From: Mycobacterium sp. ITM-2016-00318
GTDB lineage: Bacteria; Actinomycetota; Actinomycetes; Mycobacteriales; Mycobacteriaceae
DNA: 64,000 bases
Reading direction: 5' to 3'
NCBI RefSeq assembly: GCF_002968285.2
Contig: NZ_CP134400.1
Coordinates: 1,178,001-1,242,000, forward strand
Each line of letters opens with the position of its first letter. Within the stretch, counting starts at the first letter, position 1. Below the pieces are notes generated by a model that saw only the letters and a list, made by a program, of their open reading frames with translations, was not told the origin of the DNA and made no database searches. The position numbers and the translations under genes were made by a program. Shown here piece by piece: positions 56,985-64,000 of the stretch.

Positions 56985-57857
56985 GTGAAGAGCGAGGGCG
57001 TCCTCGACGGCAAGGTGGCCATCGTCACTGGCACCAGTCGTGGTGTCGGTGTCGGGATCGCGCACGAACTGCTCCGTGCGGGCGCCACCGTGATCGGCTG
57101 TTCGCGGTCGCGGCTCGACGCACTTCCCGGTGCCGACCAGAACGAAGCATGGCTGCAGCGCAGCGCCCAGATGGTCTGTGACCAAGGGGATTTCCGCGCC
57201 ATCGACGCCATGGTCGGGCAAGTGTCAGACACCTACGGCCACATCGACATCCTGGTCAACAACGCCGGTGGCACCGTGCCGACGCCGAATGTCGAGGACG
57301 TACCGGAGTTGGTCAGCAAGATCCAGGGTGCGCCGCGCGTCGAAGACGACTACGAGCGGACCGCCCTTTTTCACGCCTTCGCCGTCCAGATGAACCTGAT
57401 CAGCCCGCTGTGGTTCGCCCTTCGCGTCTATCGGCAGATGCGCACCCAGGACGGCATCGGCTCCATCATCAACATCTCCAGCGGTGCCGGTCACCCGGCG
57501 GGCTCACCCACGCTGGTGTCCTACGGCGCGGCGAAGGCGGGGCTCAACCATCTCACCCGGTCGCTGGCCGAGGAGTGGGGGCCGCATGCGCGCGTCAACA
57601 GCTTGGCCCTCGGGCCGACGATGACCGACAACTTCCGCTCCATCGTGCTTCCGAAAGACGATCCGCACGGAGAGGCGTACTTCCGCAACGTTCCGCTGCG
57701 CCGCGCCGGGGAACCCGCCGAAGTGGGCCGCGTCTGCGTGTTCCTGTGCAGCGGCGCCGCCGACTTCGTCAACGGCACCACGATCGAGATCGACGGCGGC
57801 ATGCTGCCCGGTGTGCTGTACGACGCGGGCCTGAAGACGATCACCGACCTGCTGTAG
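56985..57857 (+). CDS. Short-chain dehydrogenase/reductase
   Basis: The SDR has the cofactor motif TGTSRGVGVG at about 12-21, the structural NNAG motif (ILVNNAGG), and the catalytic Ser in INISSGAGH with Tyr-x3-Lys in YGAAKAG. The cofactor is probably NADP(H) given the SR in the loop. Compared with typical family members there is an insertion of about 30 residues after NNAGGTVPTP (VEDVPELVSKIQGAP). GTG 56985 is preferred to ATG 56973, because TATGGT at 56972-56977 starts transcription next to the GTG. Substrate unknown. Confidence 0.87.
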   Translation: MKSEGVLDGKVAIVTGTSRGVGVGIAHELLRAGATVIGCSRSRLDALPGADQNEAWLQRSAQMVCDQGDFRAIDAMVGQVSDTYGHIDILVNNAGGTVPTPNVEDVPELVSKIQGAPRVEDDYERTALFHAFAVQMNLISPLWFALRVYRQMRTQDGIGSIINISSGAGHPAGSPTLVSYGAAKAGLNHLTRSLAEEWGPHARVNSLALGPTMTDNFRSIVLPKDDPHGEAYFRNVPLRRAGEPAEVGRVCVFLCSGAADFVNGTTIEIDGGMLPGVLYDAGLKTITDLL

Positions 57858-57924
57858 AGCCCAGTGAACATCTTCTGGCGGCGCTCGGCAGGGCGGCGGC
57901 GACCCCCGCCCGTAGACTGAGCAG

Positions 57925-59484
57925 GTGCAGCCCGCAGCCCCGCGCCCCGTCCTCGTGGTCGACTTCGGAGCGCAGTACGCGCAGCTGATCGCGCGTCGCG
58001 TCCGTGAGGCGCGGGTGTATTCGGAGGTCGTACCCCACACCGCGTCGATCGACGAAATCAAGGCAAGGGACCCGCAGGCGATCGTGTTGTCCGGTGGTCC
58101 GTCGAGCGTGTATGTGGAGGGTGCTCCGCAGCTTGACCCCGGCGTGTTCGACCTCGGGGTCCCTGTGTTCGGCATCTGTTACGGGTTTCAGGCGATGGCG
58201 CAGACCCTCGGCGGTACCGTGGCCCGCACGGGCACCAGCGAGTACGGCCGCACGGAACTGAATGTGTCGGGTGGGCAATTGCATTCGGAGCTGCCCGAGC
58301 GTCAGCCGGTGTGGATGAGCCACGGCGACGCCGTCACCGCCGCGCCGGAGGGTTTCGACGTGGTGGCCAGCAGCGCGGGCGCACCCGTCGCGGGTTTCGA
58401 GAATCCGGCACGCGGGCTCGCCGGCGTCCAGTACCACCCCGAGGTGATGCACAGCCCGCACGGCCAGCAGGTGCTGAGCCGGTTTCTGCACGAGTTCGCG
58501 GGCATCGACTCGACGTGGACGCCGGCGAACATCGCCGACACCCTGGTCGAGCAGGTGCGCAGCCAGATCGGCGAGGGAAGGGCGATCTGCGGCCTTTCCG
58601 GCGGAGTGGACTCGGCCGTCGCCGCAGCCCTCGTCCAACGCGCCATCGGTGACCGGTTGACCTGTGTGTTCGTCGATCACGGCCTGCTGCGGGAAGGCGA
58701 GCGGGCGCAGGTACAACGTGACTTCGTCGCGGCGACGGGCGCCAACCTGGTCACCGTCGACGTCGCCGACAGATTCCTGCAGGCGCTGTCGGGCGTGACC
58801 AATCCCGAGGGCAAACGCAAGATCATCGGCCGCGAGTTCATCCGGGCGTTCGAGGGCGCGGTCCGAGACATCGTGGACGACACCGGTTCTGAGGTCGACT
58901 TCCTGGTGCAGGGCACGCTCTACCCCGACGTGGTCGAGTCCGGCGGCGGCTCAGGCACCGCGAACATCAAGAGCCATCACAATGTCGGCGGCCTTCCCGA
59001 CGACCTGACGTTCACGCTCGTCGAGCCCCTGCGTCTGTTGTTCAAGGACGAGGTTCGCGCCGTCGGCCGCGAGCTCGGACTGCCGGAGGAAATCGTTGCC
59101 CGCCAACCCTTCCCGGGTCCCGGACTGGGAATTCGCATCATCGGCGAGGTGACGAAGGACCGGCTGGACACGCTGCGCCGCGCCGATGCGATCGCGCGCG
59201 AGGAACTCACCGCGGCGGGCCTGGACAACCAGATCTGGCAGTGCCCGGTGGTGCTGCTGGCCGACATCCGGTCGGTCGGTGTGCAGGGCGACGGCCGCAC
59301 CTACGGGCACCCGATCGTGCTGCGCCCGGTGTCCAGCGAGGACGCGATGACCGCCGACTGGACGCGGGTGCCGTATGAGGTGCTCGAACGTATCTCCACC
59401 CGCATCACCAACGAAGTGCCCGAAGTGAACCGGGTCGCGCTGGACGTCACCAGCAAGCCGCCGGGCACCATCGAGTGGGAGTGA
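57925..59484 (+). CDS. guaA: GMP synthase (glutamine-hydrolysing)
   Basis: GuaA aminates XMP to GMP using glutamine. The 519-residue protein has an N-terminal class I amidotransferase domain with nucleophile Cys at about 85 ([12 protein letters not shown]), the catalytic His-Glu pair in QYHPEVMHS, and the ATP-pyrophosphatase P-loop [14 protein letters not shown] at about 220-233. The C-terminal dimerisation domain ends PPGTIEWE. The start is GTG 57925. It is convergent with the MerR gene, abutting it with no gap. Confidence 0.97.
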   Translation: MQPAAPRPVLVVDFGAQYAQLIARRVREARVYSEVVPHTASIDEIKARDPQAIVLSGGPSSVYVEGAPQLDPGVFDLGVPVFGICYGFQAMAQTLGGTVARTGTSEYGRTELNVSGGQLHSELPERQPVWMSHGDAVTAAPEGFDVVASSAGAPVAGFENPARGLAGVQYHPEVMHSPHGQQVLSRFLHEFAGIDSTWTPANIADTLVEQVRSQIGEGRAICGLSGGVDSAVAAALVQRAIGDRLTCVFVDHGLLREGERAQVQRDFVAATGANLVTVDVADRFLQALSGVTNPEGKRKIIGREFIRAFEGAVRDIVDDTGSEVDFLVQGTLYPDVVESGGGSGTANIKSHHNVGGLPDDLTFTLVEPLRLLFKDEVRAVGRELGLPEEIVARQPFPGPGLGIRIIGEVTKDRLDTLRRADAIAREELTAAGLDNQIWQCPVVLLADIRSVGVQGDGRTYGHPIVLRPVSSEDAMTADWTRVPYEVLERISTRITNEVPEVNRVALDVTSKPPGTIEWE

Positions 59485-60405
59485 TCAGCCTTCCGGCGAG
59501 GCGTCCCCGTCGGCTTCCTTCGCGATGAAATCGCCAAGGATTTGACCGACCGCGGACTCGATGGTCGACTCGATCGAGAACGCCAACGTCGCCGACACTG
59601 CGGACACCGCTTGGGTGCGGAACCGCACCAGCATGGTCAGCAGTTCGGCTATTTCGGTGTCCGGCGGCAGCGCCTCGCCGGGCTTGATGCGATCAACGAC
59701 CTCTTCGATGCCCGCCTGCACCAGGATTCCGCTGATCTGGTCGATGATCGGGGCGATCTGCTCGTGCAGATCGATGAGCTTGTCGGTGGCAACGCCGTAC
59801 TGACGGATGTCGTTGAACGCCTCGATCAACGTGGGCCGCACGATGACGGCCTCGCCGTCCTCGAGCCGGATGACGCCGAGACCGACCATCCGGTCGAACC
59901 CAGGGTCGTCGTCGACCAACCGCTTGGCGTCGGCGACGCTCATCCGCTCCGGCTTCTCGGTGGCCCAGCTGCCTGCGATGGCCGTTTCGAGGCCGAGCAT
60001 GTCGCCGACGTTCTTGCCCTGCTCCCACGCCGACAACATCTCGTGCACGTGCGAGATGTTGTAGCCCCGGTCGAGAAGGGAGGTGATCAGCCGCAACCGG
60101 GTCAGGTGGGTGTCGTTGAACAACGCGATGCGGCCCACCCGAAGCGGTGGATGCAGCAGGCCCCTGTCGCGGTAGACGCGGATGTTGCGGGTCGTCGTGC
60201 CCGCCATCCGCGCGAGTTCCTCGATGCGGTACTCACCCGATGCCTCCATGCCGTGCGGCTGCACGGTCGCATCGAACAACTGCGAGACCGCGGACTCTAC
60301 GACGTCGCGGGAACCCCTGCGGATCTGCCGTTCCGCGCGGCGCACACCGCCGAGGATCGTAGAGATCGCCCCCGCCGGCTGCCGTGGTTGCCTGCCCCCG
60401 GACAT
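59485..60405 (-). CDS. MerR-family transcriptional regulator
   Basis: The 306-residue protein has a MerR winged-helix DNA-binding domain at about 58-125 (YRIEELARMAGTTTRNIRVYRD, GLLHPP, RLRLITSLLDRGYNISHVHE). An N-terminal extension of about 57 residues, rich in Arg and Gln, precedes it, and a large C-terminal helical domain (about 130-306) has no metal-binding Cys. Such long C-terminal domains usually bind an organic effector. It starts 1 bp after the stop of the monooxygenase gene on the same strand, so it is the last gene of that operon and a good candidate for its autoregulator. The start may be internal (for example near residue 53). Confidence 0.83.
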   Translation of the reverse strand: MSGGRQPRQPAGAISTILGGVRRAERQIRRGSRDVVESAVSQLFDATVQPHGMEASGEYRIEELARMAGTTTRNIRVYRDRGLLHPPLRVGRIALFNDTHLTRLRLITSLLDRGYNISHVHEMLSAWEQGKNVGDMLGLETAIAGSWATEKPERMSVADAKRLVDDDPGFDRMVGLGVIRLEDGEAVIVRPTLIEAFNDIRQYGVATDKLIDLHEQIAPIIDQISGILVQAGIEEVVDRIKPGEALPPDTEIAELLTMLVRFRTQAVSAVSATLAFSIESTIESAVGQILGDFIAKEADGDASPEG

Positions 60406-60406
60406 G

Positions 60407-61921
60407 TCAAGCCGACGACGTGACCGCTGGTGCGGCGGCGACGCGCGCCACCGCCTGATAGTCGGCGAACCGGAAATCCCCCATCTGACGAAGATACTGC
60501 GTGGCGAAGCCCGGGTACATCGAGGCGTTGAAGCCTTCCTTGGTCAGATACCAGCTACTGCAGCCCGACATCCATGTCGTCTTGGTCAGCCTCTTCTGCA
60601 GGCTCTTGTTGTAACTGCGCTGCACGTCCTCTCGGACGTCGAGATAGCGCAGGCCGTCCCGCAGGATCGTGGTGATACCCCGCACGGCGTAGTCGATCTG
60701 CCCCTCCACATAGACCAGAAGCGAGTTGTGGCCAGGCCCGGAGTTCGGTCCGGTCATGAAGAACAGGTTCGGGTAGCCGTGTGCGTTGATGCTCTTGTAG
60801 GCCTGCGCGCCGTCGGCCCACTCGTCGCGCAACGAGCGTCCACCGATTCCGGTGACCGGGTACGGCGGTCCTGTGAGATGGACGTCGTACCCGGTCGCGA
60901 ACACGATGCAGTCGAGGTGGTGTTCGATGCCGTCGCTGGTGCGGATGCCGACCGGGCTGATCGTCGCGATCGGCCAGTCGATCAGCTTGCAGTTGTCGCG
61001 TTGCAGGGCGGGGTAGTAGTCGCTGGAGACGAGCATGCGCTTGCAGCCGGGGGTGAAGTTCGGCGTGAGCTGGCGGCGCAGCCACGGGTCCTTGACCTGA
61101 CGTCGCAGGTGCGCCCTGCCGACCCGGGCCACCAGGCCGGTCAGCGGGCTGTCCCACACCAGCGCGGTCGCGCTGACCTCGTGACCCCAGTACAACACCT
61201 GACGGGCAAGCTGCTGTGTGGCAGGGACTTTCGCGAACAGTCCCTGTGCGGCGGCGGGGATGGGCAGGTCCATTCGGGGCAGCACCCAGCCCGGCGTGCG
61301 TTGAAAGACCTTGACGAAGTCGGCCTTCTCGACGAGTTCGGGGATGATCTGCACCGCGCTGGCGCCGGTACCGATGACCGCGACCCGCTTACCCGCGAAG
61401 TCGTAGTCGTGATCCCAGCGCGCGCTGTGAATCACGGTGCCCTCGTAGGTGTCGACACCGCGGATGTCGGGCAGCTTATGGTCGGGCAGCGATCCGGAGG
61501 CCAACGCCACCGTGCGCGCCGTGTAGGTCGTCCGACCCGTCGTCTCGACCGTCCAGGCGCCTTCGGCTTCGTCGAAGTGCAGCCCGTTGACCTCGACGCC
61601 GAACTGGATGCGCCTGCGCAGGTCGAATGCGTCGACCAAATCCTCGATGTGTGCGCAGATCTCGCCGGCAGGGGAGTATGCGCGCGACCAGTCCGGGTTC
61701 TGCGCGAACGAGAAGGAGTACAGCAGCGACGGGATGTCGCACGCCGCACCGGGATACGTGTTGTCCCGCCATGTTCCGCCCACGCGATCTTCCCGCTCGA
61801 CGATGACGAAGTCGTCGACGCCTGCCTGCGCGAGCTTGATCGCGGTGCCGATCCCGGTGAAGCCGCTGCCGACGATCAGCGTGTCGTGAACGCGCTGGCT
61901 CACGTCAGGCCGCCGGCTCAT
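60407..61921 (-). CDS. Flavin-containing monooxygenase, MymA-like Baeyer-Villiger type
   Basis: The 504-residue flavoprotein has the FAD motif IVGSGFTGIG at 16-25, a near-complete Baeyer-Villiger fingerprint (YEGTVIHSARW, with Tyr for the first Phe), the NADPH motif IGTGASAVQ and FATGYD. The set RVGGTWRDNTYPGAACD is shared with the MymA (Rv3083) and EthA groups. It is followed by the MerR gene and preceded by the diiron protein gene, overlapping it by 17 bp. Likely an NADPH-dependent oxygenase acting on a lipid-derived ketone, which is inference. Confidence 0.88.
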   Translation of the reverse strand: MSRRPDVSQRVHDTLIVGSGFTGIGTAIKLAQAGVDDFVIVEREDRVGGTWRDNTYPGAACDIPSLLYSFSFAQNPDWSRAYSPAGEICAHIEDLVDAFDLRRRIQFGVEVNGLHFDEAEGAWTVETTGRTTYTARTVALASGSLPDHKLPDIRGVDTYEGTVIHSARWDHDYDFAGKRVAVIGTGASAVQIIPELVEKADFVKVFQRTPGWVLPRMDLPIPAAAQGLFAKVPATQQLARQVLYWGHEVSATALVWDSPLTGLVARVGRAHLRRQVKDPWLRRQLTPNFTPGCKRMLVSSDYYPALQRDNCKLIDWPIATISPVGIRTSDGIEHHLDCIVFATGYDVHLTGPPYPVTGIGGRSLRDEWADGAQAYKSINAHGYPNLFFMTGPNSGPGHNSLLVYVEGQIDYAVRGITTILRDGLRYLDVREDVQRSYNKSLQKRLTKTTWMSGCSSWYLTKEGFNASMYPGFATQYLRQMGDFRFADYQAVARVAAAPAVTSSA

Positions 61922-62825
61922 GGGTGACCTCTTTGACCCACGTCGGTACCGACGGCAGCAGCGCCTTCGGATACTGGTCGGAGAGCCAGATCATCGAGTT
62001 GGCCAGTAGGTGGTACGGATGACGGGGGTTGGTCACCACCCCGGCGTATCGACGCAGCAGCTGGTACGTCGGCACCCGCCACGTCGATTCGCCGCGATCG
62101 CCGAGCTCCTTGAACCGCTTCACCGCCCTGTAGAGCCGCTCGGGTTCCATCCCCATCTCGACGATCTCGTTGCGGATCCGGTTGATAAGCGGGGCACCCG
62201 TGATCAGGCCGACGATGACGCCAGGGGTTGCGTTGTGGCCGATGAAGTCGATCAGCATCCGACGGATCTTCGCGTGTCCGATCATGTCGAGCACCTCGAA
62301 GTCGACGACCAGGTGCCGTGACTCGTCGTTGTTGATCTTCTCGAAGACCCGGTGGCACACCGGATCATGCACTTCGTCGAGCAGGAATTTGAGCAGCGCC
62401 CCGTCCAGCGCGACCTCCAGCATCGGGATCACCGTTCCGAGCAGCGACAGTGGCATGTCGTCGGCCCAACGGTCCAGCCACTCGATGGCCAGCCGGATGT
62501 TCACGTTCGGCTCCGGCACTTCGCCGTCTTCGAGCATGCCCCAGCGCTTCATCAGCGCAAGCTCGGCGTTGGCGTGCCGTTGTTCCTCGGCGTGGAAGTA
62601 GCGGTAGATCTCGGCGATGGTCGGCGTCGGCGCCTTCCTCGCCAGTGCGGCGAAACCTCGCGCGCCGATGTTCTCGATCCAGCACAGGTCGGCCATGAAT
62701 GCCTTGAGCTGCGGCCGCTGTTCGTCGCTGATCATCTCGGCGCCTGGTGCGTCCCAGTCGATGTCGGCAAGCGCCCACTGACGGTCCTTGATCTTCGCCA
62801 GCATCACGTCCATGTCGATCGCCAT
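61905..62825 (-). CDS. Ferritin-like diiron protein, likely oxygenase or oxidase
   Basis: The 306-residue all-helical product has two E-x2-H metal motifs, EEQRH at about 80-84 and DESRH at about 163-167, with extra carboxylates in the DLCWIENIGARG helix and EVALDGALLKF. This is the four-helix diiron arrangement of AurF, R2-like and rubrerythrin relatives. It has no transmembrane desaturase features. A cluster position between an SDR and a Baeyer-Villiger monooxygenase implies O2-dependent modification of the same substrate. SD GAGGAT precedes ATG 62825. Confidence 0.82.
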   Translation of the reverse strand: MAIDMDVMLAKIKDRQWALADIDWDAPGAEMISDEQRPQLKAFMADLCWIENIGARGFAALARKAPTPTIAEIYRYFHAEEQRHANAELALMKRWGMLEDGEVPEPNVNIRLAIEWLDRWADDMPLSLLGTVIPMLEVALDGALLKFLLDEVHDPVCHRVFEKINNDESRHLVVDFEVLDMIGHAKIRRMLIDFIGHNATPGVIVGLITGAPLINRIRNEIVEMGMEPERLYRAVKRFKELGDRGESTWRVPTYQLLRRYAGVVTNPRHPYHLLANSMIWLSDQYPKALLPSVPTWVKEVTHEPAA

Positions 62826-62834
62826 TGATCCTCC

Positions 62835-63668
62835 TCAAGGTGTCGTGATACGTGTGGTGAGTCCGGCGGCGCGGGTGTAAACCGTCGGGGTGAAACGCTT
62901 GATGCCCCAGCTGATCCGGGCATCGGGCTGCGGCATGCAGTACAGGCCGCCGCGGTCGAGGGTGTCCAGGCAGGTACGCGCTACCCGCCCCGGTGGGAAG
63001 CCCGTCCAGCGCATCAGCCGGTCCGCCATCTGTGTCGACTTGTCGGTGATTCGGCCCGAGTCGACGATGTTGGTCTTGACGAACGTGGGGCACAGCACCG
63101 TGACGCGCACACCGGTGCCCGAGAGTTCGGCGGCCAGCGTCTCGGACAATGACAACACGCCTGCCTTGCTCACGTTGTAGGCCGCCATCCCCGGCGCCGC
63201 GCCGAAAGCCGCTGCGGACGCGACGTTGATGATGCCGCCGTAGCCGGCTTCGCGAAGGATCGGCGCGAAGACGTGACAACCGTGGATCGGGCCCCACAGG
63301 TTGATGCCGAGAAGCCAGTGCCAGTCGTCGATATCGGTCTCGCCGATCGCCGTACCGCCCGCACCGACGCCCGCGTTGTTGATCACGACGGTCGGCGGCC
63401 CGCCGAACCAGTCCTGCGCGATCTTGGCCAGTTGCACGACCTCGTCGAGTTGGGCGACGTCGCACCTCGTCGCCAGCGCCTCACCGCCGGCGGCGACGAT
63501 CGCGTCGGCCGTTGCGCGCGCGGCTGTTTCGTCGATGTCGCTGCACACCACCCTGCCGCCTCTTCTGGCGAGCTCGGTGGCGAACGCTTCGCCGATGCCG
63601 CTTCCTGCGCCGGTGATGACGGCAGCTGCGTCGCGGCTGCGCTTGGCCGACGATCCGAAGAGGCCCAT
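62835..63668 (-). CDS. Short-chain dehydrogenase/reductase, SadH-like
   Basis: The 277-residue SDR has VITGAGSGIGEAFA at about 17-30, the acidic loop SDIDE that selects NAD(H), VINNAGVGAGG, and the catalytic Ser (NVASAAAFGAA) with YNVSKAG. Sequence character is close to SadH (Rv3085) of the mymA operon. The C-terminal extension with WGIKRFTPTVYT is typical of that group. It lies 9 bp upstream of the diiron gene and 4 bp downstream of the hydrolase gene. Confidence 0.88.
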   Translation of the reverse strand: MGLFGSSAKRSRDAAAVITGAGSGIGEAFATELARRGGRVVCSDIDETAARATADAIVAAGGEALATRCDVAQLDEVVQLAKIAQDWFGGPPTVVINNAGVGAGGTAIGETDIDDWHWLLGINLWGPIHGCHVFAPILREAGYGGIINVASAAAFGAAPGMAAYNVSKAGVLSLSETLAAELSGTGVRVTVLCPTFVKTNIVDSGRITDKSTQMADRLMRWTGFPPGRVARTCLDTLDRGGLYCMPQPDARISWGIKRFTPTVYTRAAGLTTRITTP

Positions 63669-63672
63669 GACC

Positions 63673-64000
63673 CTATCCCGCCTGTCGATCGATGACGGTG
63701 TCGCCGAGCGACTCCGTGATGAAGTGCGCCACCTTCCTCATGGCGGGTCCCGCTTCGGGCGAGATCCGGGGTAGTGCTTGGAAGACGTGGAGTTGGTCGG
63801 GCCAGACCTGAAGCTCGCAGTCGCCGCCCGCCGCGCGAATGTCGGCTGCGAGCGCTCGGGCGTCGGCGGAGAGAAATTCCGCGCCGCCGGCGTGGATGAG
63901 GGTGCGCGGCAAGCATCGTCCCCCCGCTACGTCGAGAGTGAGCCGCGGATGACCCAGATCGGTGCCCAGGCAGTACAACCCGACAAGCCGCTCGGCGTCG
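63673..64000 (-). CDS. C-terminal part of an alpha/beta hydrolase, LipR-like (truncated by window)
   Basis: About 109 residues of an alpha/beta hydrolase are visible, and the frame remains open at the window edge. The Asp region LSADARALAADIRAAG and catalytic His in DQLHVFQALP mark the HSL-type esterase/lipase fold. The nucleophile lies outside. With SDR and monooxygenase it recalls the mymA-lipR-sadH order of M. tuberculosis. Confidence 0.8.
   Translation of the reverse strand, partial: DAERLVGLYCLGTDLGHPRLTLDVAGGRCLPRTLIHAGGAEFLSADARALAADIRAAGGDCELQVWPDQLHVFQALPRISPEAGPAMRKVAHFITESLGDTVIDRQAG

Noticed and set aside
60182..61927. 581-codon plus-strand frame opposite the monooxygenase gene
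   Set aside because: Shadow of the minus-strand FAD enzyme, whose GxGxxG and Baeyer-Villiger motifs are intact.

Overview
The window is high-GC actinobacterial DNA with the gene order of a mycobacterium. It reads as a reversed, loosened copy of the Mycobacterium tuberculosis Rv3450c-to-Rv3396c interval. Landmarks are the ESX-4 locus, rplM-rpsI, glmM, glmS, nnrD, gadB, alr, the tsaE-tsaB-rimI-tsaD cluster, groES-groEL1 with a His-rich tail, whiB3, sigD-rsdA, guaB2-guaB3, choD and guaA. The many inserted oxidoreductase genes that are absent from the M. tuberculosis interval suggest a fast-growing environmental species (Mycolicibacterium type). This is inferred from protein recall, not from a database search.

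Layout. 1-10251: end of an unidentified gene, then the ESX-4 type VII secretion locus (eccB4, mycP4, eccD4, eccC4, a TIGR03931-type accessory protein, esxU, esxT). 10252-11600: terminator, SigA-like promoter and rplM-rpsI. 11607-13192: an AIM24-family gene carrying a compensated frameshift, then a small secreted protein behind a hairpin-rich leader. 13293-16457: glmM and two ESX-associated-looking proteins. 16491-21847: a D-amino-acid-oxidase-like plus keto-acid-decarboxylase-like pair, an F420-type oxidoreductase, a serine-less hydrolase-fold protein and a membrane protein. 21915-27140: glmS, a leaderless 53-residue ORF, a Na+/H+ antiporter and nnrD. 27162-38256: gadB, two overlapping Baeyer-Villiger monooxygenases, then the tightly overlapped alr, hydrolase, t6A-synthesis and SnoaL-like operon, and an Asp-nucleophile hydrolase. 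38272-41061: CIRCE-controlled groES-groEL1 followed by a gene-poor stretch that contains a second copy of the groEL1 3' end. 41062-46760: stress and envelope genes of local interest (OsmC, a frameshifted secreted protein, PPOX, a DUF4349 lipoprotein, a ThrE exporter). 46771-50657: whiB3, an Rv3415c-like gene, sigD, rsdA and a DUF5319 gene. 50805-59484: guaB2, guaB3, choD, phoU-like, DMT exporter, SDR, guaA. 59485-64000: a MerR regulator with a mymA-like block (monooxygenase, diiron protein, SDR, lipase-like hydrolase) that runs off the window.

How it works together. The core genes cover ribosome assembly, cell-wall precursor supply (GlmM, GlmS, Alr), t6A tRNA modification, protein folding, GMP synthesis (GuaB2, GuaA) and redox or sigma regulation (WhiB3, SigD). 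Accessory FAD, F420 and diiron oxidoreductases are slotted between them. I saw no rRNA, tRNA, insertion sequence, phage or CRISPR array. The most notable items are a recurring leaderless promoter geometry, two genes with frameshift signatures, the groEL1 tail duplication, palindromic operators at two oxidoreductase genes, a structured leader ahead of a rodlin-like protein, and two uncharacterised oxidative operons.
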